Shown here piece after piece: positions 27,507 through 37,723 of a stretch of DNA of 64,000 nt. This DNA comes from Acididesulfobacillus acetoxydans (lineage in GTDB: Bacteria > Bacillota > Desulfitobacteriia > Desulfitobacteriales > Desulfitobacteriaceae). The stretch spans positions 3,224,001 through 3,288,000 of the forward strand of contig NZ_LR746496.1 in NCBI RefSeq assembly GCF_902729405.1, written 5' to 3'. The position numbers and the translations under genes were made by a program. Under the pieces are notes generated by a model. It was not told the origin of the DNA and did not search any database. It saw nothing but the letters and a program-made list of their open reading frames with translations. How positions within the stretch are numbered: the stretch's first letter is position 1; every line of letters begins with the position of its first letter.

Positions 27507-27639
27507 ACCGGCCGGAGGGGACGAGTTGAGCCGGATTATCCCCGGCTTGGCTTTCCGTAACTTTCGCCGAGGTGCAACCGCTGACCGACAGGAAACCAAA
27601 CGCCAGACAAAGAAGCGAAACCATCCTCTTCATAGCTAA

Positions 27640-27775
27640 ACCCTCCCGACTTCTCCTGTTCCCTCACGTTTTCTCCTGTTACCTCCTACTTTATCCTGTT
27701 TTCTCCTGTTTTCTCTTCTCCTGCCTTCTCCTTCTTCTCCTACCTTCCTCGACTTTGTCCTGCTTTAAATACTCC
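27640..27775 (+). repeat. Pyrimidine-rich degenerate repeat tract
   Basis: Roughly a dozen imperfect copies of TTTTCTCCTG-like units on one strand, between the response regulator and the 61-bp repeat. The surrounding 27507-27882 has no gene. Confidence 0.6.
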
Positions 27776-27803
27776 TTCAGGCTGCCGACACTTACTTTTA
27801 TTA

Positions 27804-27864
27804 TATATGTTGTAGCCCAACGCAGGCTTACAAAAAATCAAAGATATTCTTACAAAATAGTTAA
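27804..27864 (+). repeat. 61-bp intergenic repeat, copy B
   Basis: Counterpart of 21610-21670. It lies 18 bases upstream of the alcohol dehydrogenase start, in the position of a promoter or leader. Confidence 0.75.
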
Positions 27865-27882
27865 GGAATTGAGGCTGAAAAA

Positions 27883-28956
27883 ATGCTGAAAAAGACCATG
27901 AAAGCCCTTGTTTATCGCGGACCAAACCGCTACGGCCTTGAGGACGTACCGACACCTCAAATCACGGATCAAAACGATGCCATAGGCAGGGTGACGCTGG
28001 CAGCCATTTGCACCAGTGACATTCACCTGGTAAGAGGCCATATACCAAATGTTTCAGTTCCGAAAACCGTGGGTCACGAGTTTTGTGCGGAGATCGTTGA
28101 AATAGGCTCGTCTGTAAAACGCCTTAAGCCAGGTACACGCTGCGTTGTTCGCCCGGCGGCCTCTTGTGGGACATGCAAAATGTGCCAAAGCGGTATGCCG
28201 GCCCTATGTGAAAAGTATGGGATCTTCGGCCTTGGCCAACTCGAAGGTGCTCAGGCGGAATATGTTCTTATTCCCCAAGCAGACAGGGTCTGTGATCCCA
28301 TCCCTCCGGGTCTCAAAGAAGAGGATGTTATTCTGGTCCCAGATATGCTGGCAACAGGCTGGTTCGGAGTCAAAAATGCCGAAGTAAACAGTGAAAAAAC
28401 GATAGCGGTCGTTGGCGTCGGACCCGTCGGGATGTCGGCTTGCCTGATCGCCAAAACAATTTTTGGCGCTAAAAAAGTCATCGCTATTGATGTGCTGTCA
28501 GAGAGATTGGATATTCTGCTTAAAAATCACGTTGTTGATATTGTCATTAATTCGGGCAGCCAAAACGTTAGCCGGATCATTCAGGACATCACCAATGGAG
28601 TGGGGGTGGATGCTGCAATAGAATCAGGCGGGATTGAATCGACTTTTGAACTGGCAGCCGAAATAACCAAAATGGGTGGCATTGTCTCCACCGTCGCGGT
28701 ATTCTCCAAACCCCTAATGATTCCCATGGAAAAAATGTTCGCAAAGAACCTTACCGTTAAAATGGGCGTTCACAGGGGCGAAGGCATCTCAGACATGATC
28801 GGGAAGATTCAGGAGGGTCAACTCGACGCGCGTTTTATGCTCACTCACAAGAAGCCACTTAATGATGTATTGGAAGGCTATGATATTTTCGGACACCAGA
28901 AGGATGGCTGTGTCAAATGGGTGATAACCCCCTATCAAACTAACAGCGGTACTTGA
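27883..28956 (+). CDS. Zinc-dependent alcohol dehydrogenase (MDR family)
   Basis: 357 residues. Catalytic zinc ligands are seen in AAICTSDIHLVRG (C), TVGHEFCAEIVE (H/E) and PDMLATGW (D). The structural zinc loop is CGTCKMCQSGMPALC. The Rossmann motif is VVGVGPVGMSA. The ligand pattern CTSDIH and PDM-TGW recalls secondary-alcohol and threonine-type dehydrogenases; substrate unknown. The ATG at 27883 has a weak GAGG site. Confidence 0.9.
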   Translation: MLKKTMKALVYRGPNRYGLEDVPTPQITDQNDAIGRVTLAAICTSDIHLVRGHIPNVSVPKTVGHEFCAEIVEIGSSVKRLKPGTRCVVRPAASCGTCKMCQSGMPALCEKYGIFGLGQLEGAQAEYVLIPQADRVCDPIPPGLKEEDVILVPDMLATGWFGVKNAEVNSEKTIAVVGVGPVGMSACLIAKTIFGAKKVIAIDVLSERLDILLKNHVVDIVINSGSQNVSRIIQDITNGVGVDAAIESGGIESTFELAAEITKMGGIVSTVAVFSKPLMIPMEKMFAKNLTVKMGVHRGEGISDMIGKIQEGQLDARFMLTHKKPLNDVLEGYDIFGHQKDGCVKWVITPYQTNSGT

Positions 28957-28959
28957 ACT

Positions 28960-29262
28960 GCAGCGGTACTTTTTGTCCGTGCCATTATGGTAATAATCTA
29001 CCCAGTAATGGGCATCACGGCTTTCCTTCCTGGGCAGGCTCGCCTTTGGTAGACTCATATGAAAACCGAAGTAATCCATCCCATCTACCCCAACCGTGGC
29101 CAGCACTTGTTGTTCCTCTTCTGAAAGTCTTATTGGGATAATTCTCCCATCTGCACTGGCGGCTGGAACCCCGTTACTTGAACATCCCGACAGAAGCAGG
29201 ACCGCCGTAGCCAATACAATAATGGCGGCCGACAACGGGAACTCCTTCCTCTTTGGCATCAT
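28960..29262 (-). pseudogene. Lipoprotein gene, 3' end lost
   Basis: A lipoprotein signal (SAAIIVLATAVLLLSGCSS, lipobox LLSGC) follows MMPKRKEF; AAGGATGGGG lies before the ATG pair at 29257-29262. The mature part (LSEEEQQVLATVGVDGMDYF) is not recognised. The frame then runs into the antisense of the intact alcohol dehydrogenase, so the gene's 3' part has been lost near 28960. Confidence 0.55.
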
Positions 29263-29365
29263 CGGCACCCCATCCTTCGTCGCTTTTGTACGCATAACCG
29301 GACCCTGAGACTCCCGTTGAAGGATCCGCCGTGAGTTTCTCTTGTCAAAACAGTAATCAAGGTAG

Positions 29366-29878
29366 TTACATTGTTTTATAAAGCGCCAAGGCCCTTGCTT
29401 CCAACTCTTTGATGAAGCTGTCTTTACCGTCCATATAGGACTCGATGTCATCCGGAAAACGTTCCGCCAGCAATCTTTTCAAGGCCCCGTACTCCCTGGC
29501 GGCATCCTCATGCGCACGCAGAAAATCCCGAAAGGCAAGATGTCTCACGATGTCCTCGCTTCCCTCTTGAAAAATATGGACATGATGTGTCCGGGCATCG
29601 CCGCCTTTCCGAAAAAACCGGCGCCGCGAAATCCCAAACTCCCCCATGGGTTCGTATCCCAATTCGATCATTTTGTCGTTGAACCGGTCAACAGCTTCAA
29701 TATCGCGGACCACCGGCATCATGTCAATAATTGGCTTGGCCATAATCCCCGGCACGGAGGTGCTTCCGATGTGGTACAGGGCTATGAGCTCTTCACCCAG
29801 CACTCCTCGGATTAGATTCGCTTCTGCCTCAAACATCCTCGGCCAGCGGGGGTCATACTCTACGACCACTACCTTCAA
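29366..29878 (-). CDS. GrpB family protein (UPF0157)
   Basis: 170 residues with the nucleotidyltransferase-like fold of the GrpB family: VVEYDPRWPRMFEAEA, LYHIGSTSVPGIMAKPIIDM and HHVHIFQEGSEDIVRHLAFR. Role uncertain. A second, broken copy of the middle part lies at 56904-57040. Confidence 0.88.
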   Translation of the reverse strand: MKVVVVEYDPRWPRMFEAEANLIRGVLGEELIALYHIGSTSVPGIMAKPIIDMMPVVRDIEAVDRFNDKMIELGYEPMGEFGISRRRFFRKGGDARTHHVHIFQEGSEDIVRHLAFRDFLRAHEDAAREYGALKRLLAERFPDDIESYMDGKDSFIKELEARALALYKTM

Positions 29879-30055
29879 CTTGCGATCCTTCCTTTACGTT
29901 ATCTTATCCTCTCACGGGTATTCATCCTATCACGGATATTCTACGCCGATCTAAATAATCCTTCTTGCAACCCACCGGCTCGCGGAAACTTTCCCAACAC
30001 CGCTGCCTGCCCCAATAGAGCGCTAAAGGCGCAGGGAGTATTCAAGCGGTCATCA

Positions 30056-30232
30056 CAAGGGCTTCTCTGCTCTATCAAAAAGAACATTTATAAAGTTTGC
30101 CTTAAACGGGGCAAAGGGCGTGGTTTTTCTCATAGCCAAGCCAATATAGTCCGCTACAAAAAAATGATCCAAGGAAATGAACTGCAAATTTCGGTTCAAT
30201 CCAATGGCCAGCAGTCCCGGCAGGCAGTGGTA
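30056..30232 (-). pseudogene. Possible C-terminal stub of a LysR-type regulator
   Basis: An open stretch of about 58 codons without start reads LPGLLAIGLNRNLQF...VADYIGLAMRKTTPF...ANFINVLFDRA, like the end of a LysR substrate-binding domain. No start or DNA-binding part is present. The flanks 29879-30302 hold nothing else. Confidence 0.35.
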
Positions 30233-30302
30233 ATTAAGTCATCGCCACAAATCGGCACAGACCACCGCTGGCAAGGAAAACCAACCACACGTGCCTTGGC
30301 CC

Positions 30303-30818
30303 TTACCCAAGTTCAACCAAAAAACTATATCCATGCTTCCTGAAACCTAACCGTTCGTAAAAAGCATGGGCTCCCTCCCGGGCAAGATTGCTTGACAAGG
30401 CAACCTTATAACAGCCTTGCTTTCGGCAATAACTGAGCGCATACTCCATCATCAAGCGGCCTATCCCCTTGCCCCGGTATCCCGTACCGACGACCACATC
30501 TTCCAAGAGCCCTGACGGTTTTCCGGCATGAGCGAGGTTGTCCATAACCGCCAAGGCAAACGTACCGACAATGTCACTGTTGATCTCCGCCACATAAACC
30601 TTGTAGTCTGGGTACAGCTCCATCTTCGCTAAGATCCTCTCGGCCTGCTCCAGTGGCAAAACCTCATTCCTGTTTAAATCCAACTGACGGTATAAGCCGA
30701 GGACATCTCCAAGATCCGCCCGCAAGGCCTGTCTAATGCCTAACCCCTCCACCCCTAGTTGAGACGCCATGGCCTGAACTTCCCACCTCTCCTCTCTTCT
30801 TACCCCGAAAACTCCCAT
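30303..30818 (-). CDS. GNAT family N-acetyltransferase
   Basis: 171 residues; the acetyl-CoA loop is TGYRGKGIGRLMMEYAL, preceded by LLEDVVV and followed by the C-terminal FYERLGFRKHG motif. The true start may be the internal MASQLGVEG; no site is decisive. Substrate unknown. Confidence 0.85.
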   Translation of the reverse strand: MGVFGVRREERWEVQAMASQLGVEGLGIRQALRADLGDVLGLYRQLDLNRNEVLPLEQAERILAKMELYPDYKVYVAEINSDIVGTFALAVMDNLAHAGKPSGLLEDVVVGTGYRGKGIGRLMMEYALSYCRKQGCYKVALSSNLAREGAHAFYERLGFRKHGYSFLVELG

Positions 30819-30887
30819 AAAGCGCCGGCATCCTAGAGACAGCCAGCAGCTCTGCAGGCACGCTCGTTTTCACCGAATGCTTCGCGC

Positions 30888-30935
30888 GGAAGCCCCTGGC
30901 TTCAGACCGCCTTTAGGCATGGGGTGGTTGACCCG
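30888..30935 (+). mobile_element. Solo end of an IS605/tnpB-type element
   Basis: AAGCCCCTGGCTTCAGACC followed by GCCTTTAGGCATGGGG is the typical right-end hairpin sequence of tnpB-type elements, but no tnpB gene accompanies it. A 67-codon open frame downstream (30924-31127) has no family match. Confidence 0.4.
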
Positions 30936-31112
30936 AAAATCGGTCCGTATGTAAACCGGCTTGGGCTCCGGCTCCTCCCTTTAAGGATACTGGAAAAGCA
31001 TTTCAACAAGTCGGCACCCCAGGTCTCGCCGGATGAACTCAAGTACCTCCATGTCCGCATCAGGTCCGGTCTGAACTACAGTCATTCATTTGACCTCCGA
31101 CAAGGTATGCCC

Positions 31113-32027
31113 CTAGGAGTGGGTTAGTAAAACTACATCGCTGTCCAATTGCCGATACATCTCTCTTTTCTCTCTCGAGGCCAACGGCATAAGCAGTCGC
31201 CATAACCAAGCTAAGGGCATCTCGCGGTGCAGACGTCTGGCTTCCAGGCCCATTGAACGTGTTTCGGCTACCTTCCATCCGTACGGGGCAAAGAAATCCG
31301 GCCCTTCTTCAGGGGCAAACTGCATCTTAGCGTCTCCGGCTTCCGTAGCCTTGCTCCACCCCGCTTGAGCAAGCCATCGCGAAAGGGCCGCAGTCATTAG
31401 GTCCATGAGCCACCAGGTAAAGTTGGCTTGCTCGTGAAGACTCTTGGCCAAAGCCTCCACATCCTCCCTGGACAGCCAGGCCAGGAGTCCTTCACTCAAA
31501 ACCAGCACTCCCGCGTTCCTGGCATTGACTTCCGCGAATAGTGTCTGTGCCCCCACGGCATCCGCTAGATTCAGACTAACCGACTGAAGTTTACAAACCG
31601 GTTTCACACCCGCCAGCTTCTCTTCTTTGTAGGCAAGAATACCCGGCAGATCAACCTCTATCCAGTTAAACGATGCGGGAAGAGGCAAACGGTAGGGCCG
31701 GGTGTCTAATCCAGCGCCCAAATTAAGAACGGCATCCACCTTTTCTTCTCCAATCAGTTGAAGGATCATTTCGTCCAGAAGACAAGTGCGCACAGTCATT
31801 GACCAAGCACTATTTTTACCATAGGGAATGGTACGGGCGATCTCCTCCCCTCGTTCGCCCGCCAAGACTCCTGCATATGGGTCATGGAAAAGGGCATCAC
31901 GCCGCCTGGTCTCCACGGCTCGGTAATATGCCACCCAGAGGGCTGTCTCAGAAACATTTTTAATATTAGGCCCTTCCCCGGCCGGATCACTAATACCAAC
32001 ATCGTCCTTTGTCACCGTTGCAATCAT
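31113..32027 (-). CDS. Class I SAM-dependent methyltransferase (PPM1/TIGR00027 type)
   Basis: 304 residues of the leucine carboxyl methyltransferase-like family. VLNLGAGLDTRPYRL is the SAM motif, FNWIEVDLPGILAYKEEKL the acidic loop, and VLVLSEGLLAWLS motif IV. Bacterial members are linked to secondary metabolism or stress; substrate unknown. Monocistronic. Confidence 0.88.
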   Translation of the reverse strand: MIATVTKDDVGISDPAGEGPNIKNVSETALWVAYYRAVETRRRDALFHDPYAGVLAGERGEEIARTIPYGKNSAWSMTVRTCLLDEMILQLIGEEKVDAVLNLGAGLDTRPYRLPLPASFNWIEVDLPGILAYKEEKLAGVKPVCKLQSVSLNLADAVGAQTLFAEVNARNAGVLVLSEGLLAWLSREDVEALAKSLHEQANFTWWLMDLMTAALSRWLAQAGWSKATEAGDAKMQFAPEEGPDFFAPYGWKVAETRSMGLEARRLHREMPLAWLWRLLMPLASREKREMYRQLDSDVVLLTHS

Positions 32028-32211
32028 TCCCTTCGATGGTTTTCATCCCGCCCTCTCCTTTTGCCCCGCCCTTTCCTTAGTGGCCTTTGAAGGTATTTGA
32101 CATACCCTTCTGATTTCCTTCAAGACCCACAGTTGTTTTTCTAAAAGAAGCAGCCCCGCAATATAGGCACCGAACTGGAGAAAGCGTTGAACAGTCCGCT
32201 CTTACCGTTCT

Positions 32212-33802
32212 TCAAGTTGTTCCGGCTCCTGCCGTTGATATTATGGTGATGATGCCGTGGGTGCCGTCTACCCGGATGGTTTGCCCATCCTTGATTTTGC
32301 GGGTTGCATCGTCAACCCCCACCACAGCCGGAATGCCGTATTCCCGGGCTACTACCGCCCCGTGGGTCATGAGCCCGCCCACTTCGGTCACCAGCCCCGC
32401 AAGCAGGGGAAATAAAGACGTCCAGGCCGGGTCGGTGTAAGGCGCCACCAAGATGTCCCCTTTCTCCAGATTGGCATTATCCAGCCTAAGCACGACCCGG
32501 GCCCGGCCTTCTACTATACCGATGGAAACAGGACTTCCGGCCAGGGCACCGGCAGGAACTCTCCTTCCTTGTTTAGCCGTAATGATTTCCCCTTCACTGG
32601 TCATGGCCCTGGGTGGGGTAAGCCTGCCGTCGTGTCGGAATTTTTCCTGCCGCCGGCTGATGAGGTCATGGTCCGGTTGTGATCTCTGAAGCAACTGCTT
32701 AATTTCCTCCAGGGACAGCCAATAGATATCCTCCGGCAGTCTGAGAGCTCCGGCCTCCACCAGACGGTCTGCCTCTTGCAGTATGGCCTGCTTGATTAAA
32801 TCCAAAACCAGATACACAAACGTGATTTTCTTGGTCATCTGCCTCAGGGATGGGGTATAAAGTAGTGATTGGCCGGCTCTGGACAATATAAAATGTATCA
32901 TCAGCCAAACACCATTCGATGTCCTGGGGGCAGCCGAAACGTTCTTCAATCTTCCTGCCCATGTGCTCAAGCCGCAAAATCTGCTCATCCGTCAACACTT
33001 GCCTATCCTGCCGCTCAGGCGGGATCTCTTGTTCTTTCGTACCACCGTCTTTTAATGCATATGAAGCCCACTTCTTGGTGGATATCCTCTTATCGATTAT
33101 CTTGCCGTTACGCACTTTATAGATGTCAGCATTCACCCGGCCGGAGACCAAGGCCTCACCCAGTCCGAAGCTGGCATCAATGGATAACACCTTCCTATTA
33201 GAAGTGACGGGATCGGCAGTAAACACAATTCCTGCCGTCTGCGGGAAGACCATCTTCTGAACAACCACAGACAGGTGGACTTTACGGTGGTCGAAGGCGT
33301 TTTGAAGGCGGTAAGTTACTGCCCTCTCGGCAAACAGAGACGCCCAGCACTTGCTGATATGCTTTAGGATCGCCTCTTTTCCGATAATGTTCAAATACGT
33401 ATCTTGCTGGCCTGCGAAGGAGGCCGTCGGCAGATCCTCTGCCGTTGCACTGGATCGTACAGCATAGGCATTTTCTTCTCCAAGCCTGGAGAGGAAGCGG
33501 GTTATCTCTTCATTTATGTCTTGGGGGATTTCCAGCCCTTCAATGACCCTGCGAATCTCTCCGCTAAGTTCACCGATTTTATCCCGGTCTTCCACCCTGA
33601 GAAACGATAACTGATCAAGCAATCCGTCAATCGCTGACGTTTCCCCCAGGATTCTTTTAAAAGCCCCAGTAGTAATACAAAAGCCATCCGGTACGCGTAT
33701 GCCTTCAATCCCGGCAAGTTCCCCCAGGTTGGCACCTTTACCCCCAACAATCATGGATTTTGTTTTATCAATATCCTGAAAACCAAGCACATAGGAATTC
33801 AT
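32212..33802 (-). pseudogene. PEP synthase / rifampicin phosphotransferase-like gene with internal deletion
   Basis: The 5' part (32840-33802) codes a complete ATP-grasp domain: VGGKGANLGEL, AVRSSATAEDLP, SFAGQQDTYLN, FTADPVTSNRK, and ends QSRPITTLYPIPEADDQENH. The 3' part (from about 32850 to 32212) codes the end of the middle domain and the phosphohistidine swivel domain with GGLMTHGAVVAREYGIP. About 400 codons in between are missing and the two parts are in different frames, joined near CACGTTTGTGTATC. The wording of the conserved blocks fits Rph-like enzymes slightly better than PpsA. Confidence 0.85.
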
Positions 33803-33993
33803 ATGTTCTCGACAAACTGCAAAAGTTCAATGGAAACAGAAAATAGGGCTCCCTTCCAGATAACGGTTTTAAAATTAACGCGAGTTATAAACGGAAGACC
33901 GAACCCAAATGGTAGCAACAGTAAAACATTTCCCGTTCCCTGAACTGAACTCAAATAACCAAGTGTTAGTTCACGAAAGGGTATATAGTTCAA
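33799..33993 (-). pseudogene. VanZ-like membrane protein fragment
   Basis: 65 codons: NYIPFRELTLGYL, NVLLLLPFGFGLPFI and FSVSIELLQFV match the first half of VanZ-family proteins. The second half is missing where the PEP synthase-like gene begins, and the 5' end overlaps the lipoprotein gene. Confidence 0.7.
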
Positions 33994-34421
33994 GCCAGTT
34001 TTCCAGTTAATCCGTCATATACCATCGTATCGTGATGTTCATGCCCACTCAAACAAAGCAAGGCTTTGTCGTACTGTTGCTTTCCCTGATAATCGGAAAA
34101 GTCCCAAGCGACTTTCGCCGGCCCCGTCGTTGGAGCAGCGGTATGGACCTTCAACCCCATAAGGCTCAGATAGTAGGTCTTTCCAGAGTCATTACTGAAC
34201 ATTCCTTTGGGATCCGATGGCTTGTGTTCTGGTGCTGGATTGGTTTGAGCAGGCCCTTCCGTATCCATGACCTGAGCCTTCGGATTTTTTACATCCGCCA
34301 TGCCCGACCCCTGGTTACCTGGTACTTTGCTACTTTCTCCGGAAATCACTGGAGCAAAGTTACAAGCCGTTAAAATCAGCATTCCGCTCATAACAAATAT
34401 AATAAGGAATATTCTTCTCAT
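33990..34421 (-). CDS. Putative lipoprotein, perhaps truncated
   Basis: 143 residues. Signal FLIIFVMSGMLILTAC ends in lipobox LTAC; the mature part has a proline/asparagine-rich linker and then KTYYLSLMGLKVHTAAPTTG. The ATG (34419-34421) follows GGGGGACAGC. The frame ends by overlapping the VanZ stub, so its own 3' end may also be lost. Function unknown. Confidence 0.6.
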   Translation of the reverse strand: MRRIFLIIFVMSGMLILTACNFAPVISGESSKVPGNQGSGMADVKNPKAQVMDTEGPAQTNPAPEHKPSDPKGMFSNDSGKTYYLSLMGLKVHTAAPTTGPAKVAWDFSDYQGKQQYDKALLCLSGHEHHDTMVYDGLTGKLA

Positions 34422-34493
34422 GCTGTCCCCCTTCTCTATTAAGGTGAGGAAGAACGAGATACGCCCTTCCCCGCCGGTCCTAATGTAATTACG

Positions 34494-34620
34494 AATTTGG
34501 AACGTAGACAACTTCCGGACATACGGCTATACCTAAATCCTTATACCACTTGTTAATGATTTCTGTATACGTCATTCCGTTCTGGGCATCAAGATAACTA
34601 CCGTTAGACCCCGCAGCCCA
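34494..34620 (-). pseudogene. C-terminal stub of an unidentified protein
   Basis: About 40 codons without a start read AWAAGSNGSYLDAQNGMTYT, then EIINKWYKDLGIAV. The pattern suggests a secreted cell-wall type domain, but I cannot name it. Confidence 0.3.
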
Positions 34621-34621
34621 A

Positions 34622-34719
34622 GCCAGTCTCAACCTGATTCAACAGGATTTTACCGCTTCCATACCCAATCAAAAGTGGTTGGGCGATATTACAGAAATTC
34701 TTACTCGAAATCTATTTTA
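34622..34719 (+). pseudogene. IS3-family transposase (orfB) remnant
   Basis: The frame LNLIQQDFTASIPNQKWLGD, then ITEIL, matches the conserved start of the DDE domain in IS150/IS3-type OrfB. Only about 32 codons remain. Confidence 0.65.
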
Positions 34720-34875
34720 AGTGTCGCTCAAAAACCAGCCAAGAACAAGCTCTAATACCGGGCAATATAAAAACGAGTGGAAGTAAGTTCCAACGGCTTG
34801 AAAAAACGATAAGCCCAATAGTACAACAACAGATTCATGACGTTCAGTATACTTCTCGGCGTGATTGCCCTCTTT

Positions 34876-34907
34876 AAAGCCACTGATTTTTAATCACTGG
34901 CTTTTTC
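34876..34907 (+). terminator. Rho-independent terminator-like hairpin
   Basis: AAAGCCACTGATT and AATCACTGGCTTT pair with one mismatch and are followed by TTTTT. No clear gene ends here on the plus strand. Confidence 0.5.
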
Positions 34908-34982
34908 TGTATCTAGGAACATCATAAATCTCTACAAATTGTCCGATGCCGCGGCAAAGACCATCATACATAAAGCCCTCAT

Positions 34983-35177
34983 TTAGATTAGGTCCTTTAG
35001 TGTGAAAAGGCTTCCGAAAATGATTAAATATATCGCCATCTGGCGTTCCATTCTTACTATTTTTTCTTCACTGATCGGCATCCTTTCTTTAACCCACTTT
35101 ATATACCACTTTTGGTAAGATAAGTACAAAAGTAATAAGCCTCCTCCGATAGGCCATAATCCCAAAGTCCACCACAT
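34983..35177 (-). CDS. Small two-helix membrane protein
   Basis: 64 residues from ATG 35175-35177 (or 69 from an upstream GTG). Two hydrophobic segments (WWTLGLWPIGGGLLLLYLSY and AIYLIIFGSLFTL) flank a basic middle KERMPISEEKIVRMERQM. GAGGTG lies 10 bases upstream. Function unknown. Confidence 0.5.
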   Translation of the reverse strand: MWWTLGLWPIGGGLLLLYLSYQKWYIKWVKERMPISEEKIVRMERQMAIYLIIFGSLFTLKDLI

Positions 35178-35520
35178 AATCAAGAATAACACCTCAGTTC
35201 AACCTAAGAAGAATGAACACCGCTCAATTATCCAGGAATGCCTGGGCTGATTCCAGGGAAACCCATGGCCGCCAGTGGTATCGAACAAAGTTTCCGACGG
35301 GCCAAAAAGAAAGCTCAAATAGACTTTTGCCATCCTGACTCACCCCCTGACATTCAAAGGTATTCCCATTTTATGTCGAGGATAACTGTAGGTGTTTCGT
35401 AACGACAAAAGTTTTGCTGTTGACCAATTCTACAATTTGGTTGGAAATCCTGCAATCTAGCCAGGGCCAACAAAAATAAACGAGCGTTCATTTTGACGCA
35501 CTCACTTGCAGGGGAACCAT

Positions 35521-35721
35521 TCACTGGCTTATCTTATCATACTCTTCCAGCATGGTTTGCAGCCTCTCATACCGGGCCACCAGCGGGTCCATTCTCTCCT
35601 GGGCTTGTGCTTTGGTTAATCTCAGGCACATTAGTCTCTTCTGGTGGACCCGCAGGAGTTCTCGGTTGATGTCAAGCAGTTGTCGCAGGGTTTGGTGTTC
35701 CTCGTCCTCGTCCGTGTTCAT
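35521..35721 (-). CDS. Small helical hypothetical protein
   Basis: 66 residues, highly charged and probably a coiled coil (QTLRQLLDINRELLRVHQKR). A strong AGGAGGGA site lies 4 bases before the ATG. Function unknown. Confidence 0.55.
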   Translation of the reverse strand: MNTDEDEEHQTLRQLLDINRELLRVHQKRLMCLRLTKAQAQERMDPLVARYERLQTMLEEYDKISQ

Positions 35722-35959
35722 AGCATCCCTCCTGTCTTGCGTGTTACTTTAACGGCTGAGGTGTGGCAAAGAAATGGAGTGGGAACGGCAAGCAACTTTC
35801 TTTTCCTATCTGTTATATCAAAATCATCCATCCCTGGGGGCTAAGCAATACCTTGCTGCATCGAAACCGCTAGAAATGATAATTTATACCACTTGACAGC
35901 GAGACTTCACTGGTGTAATCTTGGCTTAGACGACATTTGTAAGAAGGAGGCACTTTTAG

Positions 35960-36068
35960 ATGAGCGCGGTCCTTTCATCTCTTGCTGACGAACTTTGTCA
36001 AGGATGAATACTTGTCTCCCCAAGAAATCGAAGATCTGAGAAACCTGCTGGATGCAAGGCTGGCGTAG
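35960..36068 (+). pseudogene. blaI-type repressor remnant
   Basis: An ATG with AAGGAGG upstream opens MSAVLSSLADELCQ, and after a frame change DEYLSPQEIEDLRNLLD follows, the C-terminal helix of BlaI/MecI repressors. The DNA-binding domain is deleted. Upstream at 35894 TTGACA may be the old -35 box. It precedes a BlaR1 relic, so this was a blaI-blaR1 operon. Confidence 0.55.
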
Positions 36069-36088
36069 GGGAAGGGATGTGACAGCAG

Positions 36089-37723
36089 ATGGGTTTAGCA
36101 GGTCTCTTTCGTGGCGTTGTTTCTTTATCGCTCATGGGCAGCCTTTTAGCCCTGGGGATCTTGTTCATCCAGCGGCTGTTCCGGCAGAAGCTCAGTACCC
36201 ATTGGCATTACGCCCTTTGGTTTGTGCTGATTTTGCGGTTACTCATCCCCTGGACACCGCCCAGTTCATTCAGTGCATTTAATCCCTGGTTGCCCCTGCA
36301 GCAAACCCTACATTTTCGACCCTACCCTCCTCATCCTCACCCCACACAAATCTCGCACCCACACTACCGCCCCCCCACACGACCCAACCTCTGCCGGGAA
36401 GTAGTCCTCGCTCAGCCCACTCCGCCGGGAACCTCCCCAGCCCAGCCCCGACCGGTCAAACATTCGGGCAAAACTTCGGCACAGCCGCTCTTGTCTGGTT
36501 GGCTGGAGTTTTGGGTTGCGCTACATTTTCTTACACGAACTGAGCCATCTAAAAAGACGAGACCACTGGGTCAATGCCGGGGTTACGTTGGTACAAGTCA
36601 TCTATTGGTTTAATCCGCTCATCGGGTACACGCTCCGGCACATGAAGCAGGATTGTGAAATGGCCTGTGACGCCACGGCCCTGGCTTCCGTCAGGCCGGA
36701 AGAACATAAGCAATATGGGCAGACGGTTATCCGTCTTTTGCAACTCCTATCTGAACCTCATTGGGCTCTGGGAACGATTGGTTTCGCCAATAAATTTAAC
36801 AAGAGGATAATTATCATGATTTTGACTTTCAAAAAAGCAACCGTGAAGTGGACGGTCGCAGCCCTGGCTTTGACCTTGGTCGTGGGGTGTTCGAGCCTGA
36901 ACAATCCTATTGCCTCAACGGTCAGCGCCCCAGGCCAAACCGCTAATGCCGCGACTCATCTGACCAAGACTACAAGCGCCAATCACACACAGTCACCGGG
37001 CCTAACCCCGCCAACAGCAAACCCTGCAACCAGTAACCACACAAAATCACCATACATAACCGCATCTGTATCAAATTCCGCGACTCCTAATTCTCAGGCC
37101 GGAACTCCGAATCCACAAAGGAGTATTGAAACCCCACACGGGGTGGTATGGAACCCCAGTCCATCAATGAATAGCAACGGCTCGCCTGTACCTTCGCTTC
37201 TTACTCCGTTTTCTTTGTATCTAAGCCCGAAAAACACCAGACAATTACAGACATCGTCTGCTGAGAAGATTCTCACTCTACCGTTGACAGAAAATACTCC
37301 GGTAGGTCAATTCTGCGTTTACCTCAGTAATTACTTTTACAGTGACAATTGGATCGTTTATTCCATATATCTCATGAAGCCGAGGATGGCTCAGCCCTAT
37401 ATCAGCCAATTGCGTGCAGTAAATTTAGATAACAAAAGGGATGTGTTGATCACAGACTTTCACGATGCAGGTGGAAATTTCTTCGCTGTAGGTTCGGACA
37501 ATAACTTGATTTTATTCTCACAAAAGTCTCCAGGCCCTGGTGTGACCTATCTCAAGCAGGTAAATATGTTTAATCTTGACAACGGTCAAAAAGAGCCGGT
37601 TGACACAAAGGAGCTGAAAGTAATCCCTGAGAAAAGTATTTTAGAATACCCAAAAGATGGTCAGACACTGACTTTTCAATTGCAATTAAGTTCTAGCATA
37701 TACGCATTTGATTCAACTACCCC
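36089..37723 (+). pseudogene. BlaR1-like M56 metallopeptidase gene, deleted and frameshifted
   Basis: The first part (36089-36510) gives the N-terminal helices (LMGSLLALGILFIQRLF, THWHYALWFVLILRLLIPW) and a proline/histidine-rich linker. From about 36516, in another frame, come the zinc motif FLHELSHLKRRD, HMKQDCEMACDA, a membrane helix (VKWTVAALALTLVVGC) and a C-terminal domain of about 300 residues that is not penicillin-binding. The DNA between the second helix and HELSH is missing. The gene end is interrupted by the tnpB-type element at 37711, beyond which it would stop within a few codons. Confidence 0.75.

Noticed and set aside
34831-34890. Tiny plus-strand frame (MTFSILLGVIALF...) before a terminator, like a second holin-like toxin
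   Set aside because: Only 18 codons, no ribosome site and no opposing RNA promoter; similarity may be due to hydrophobic composition.
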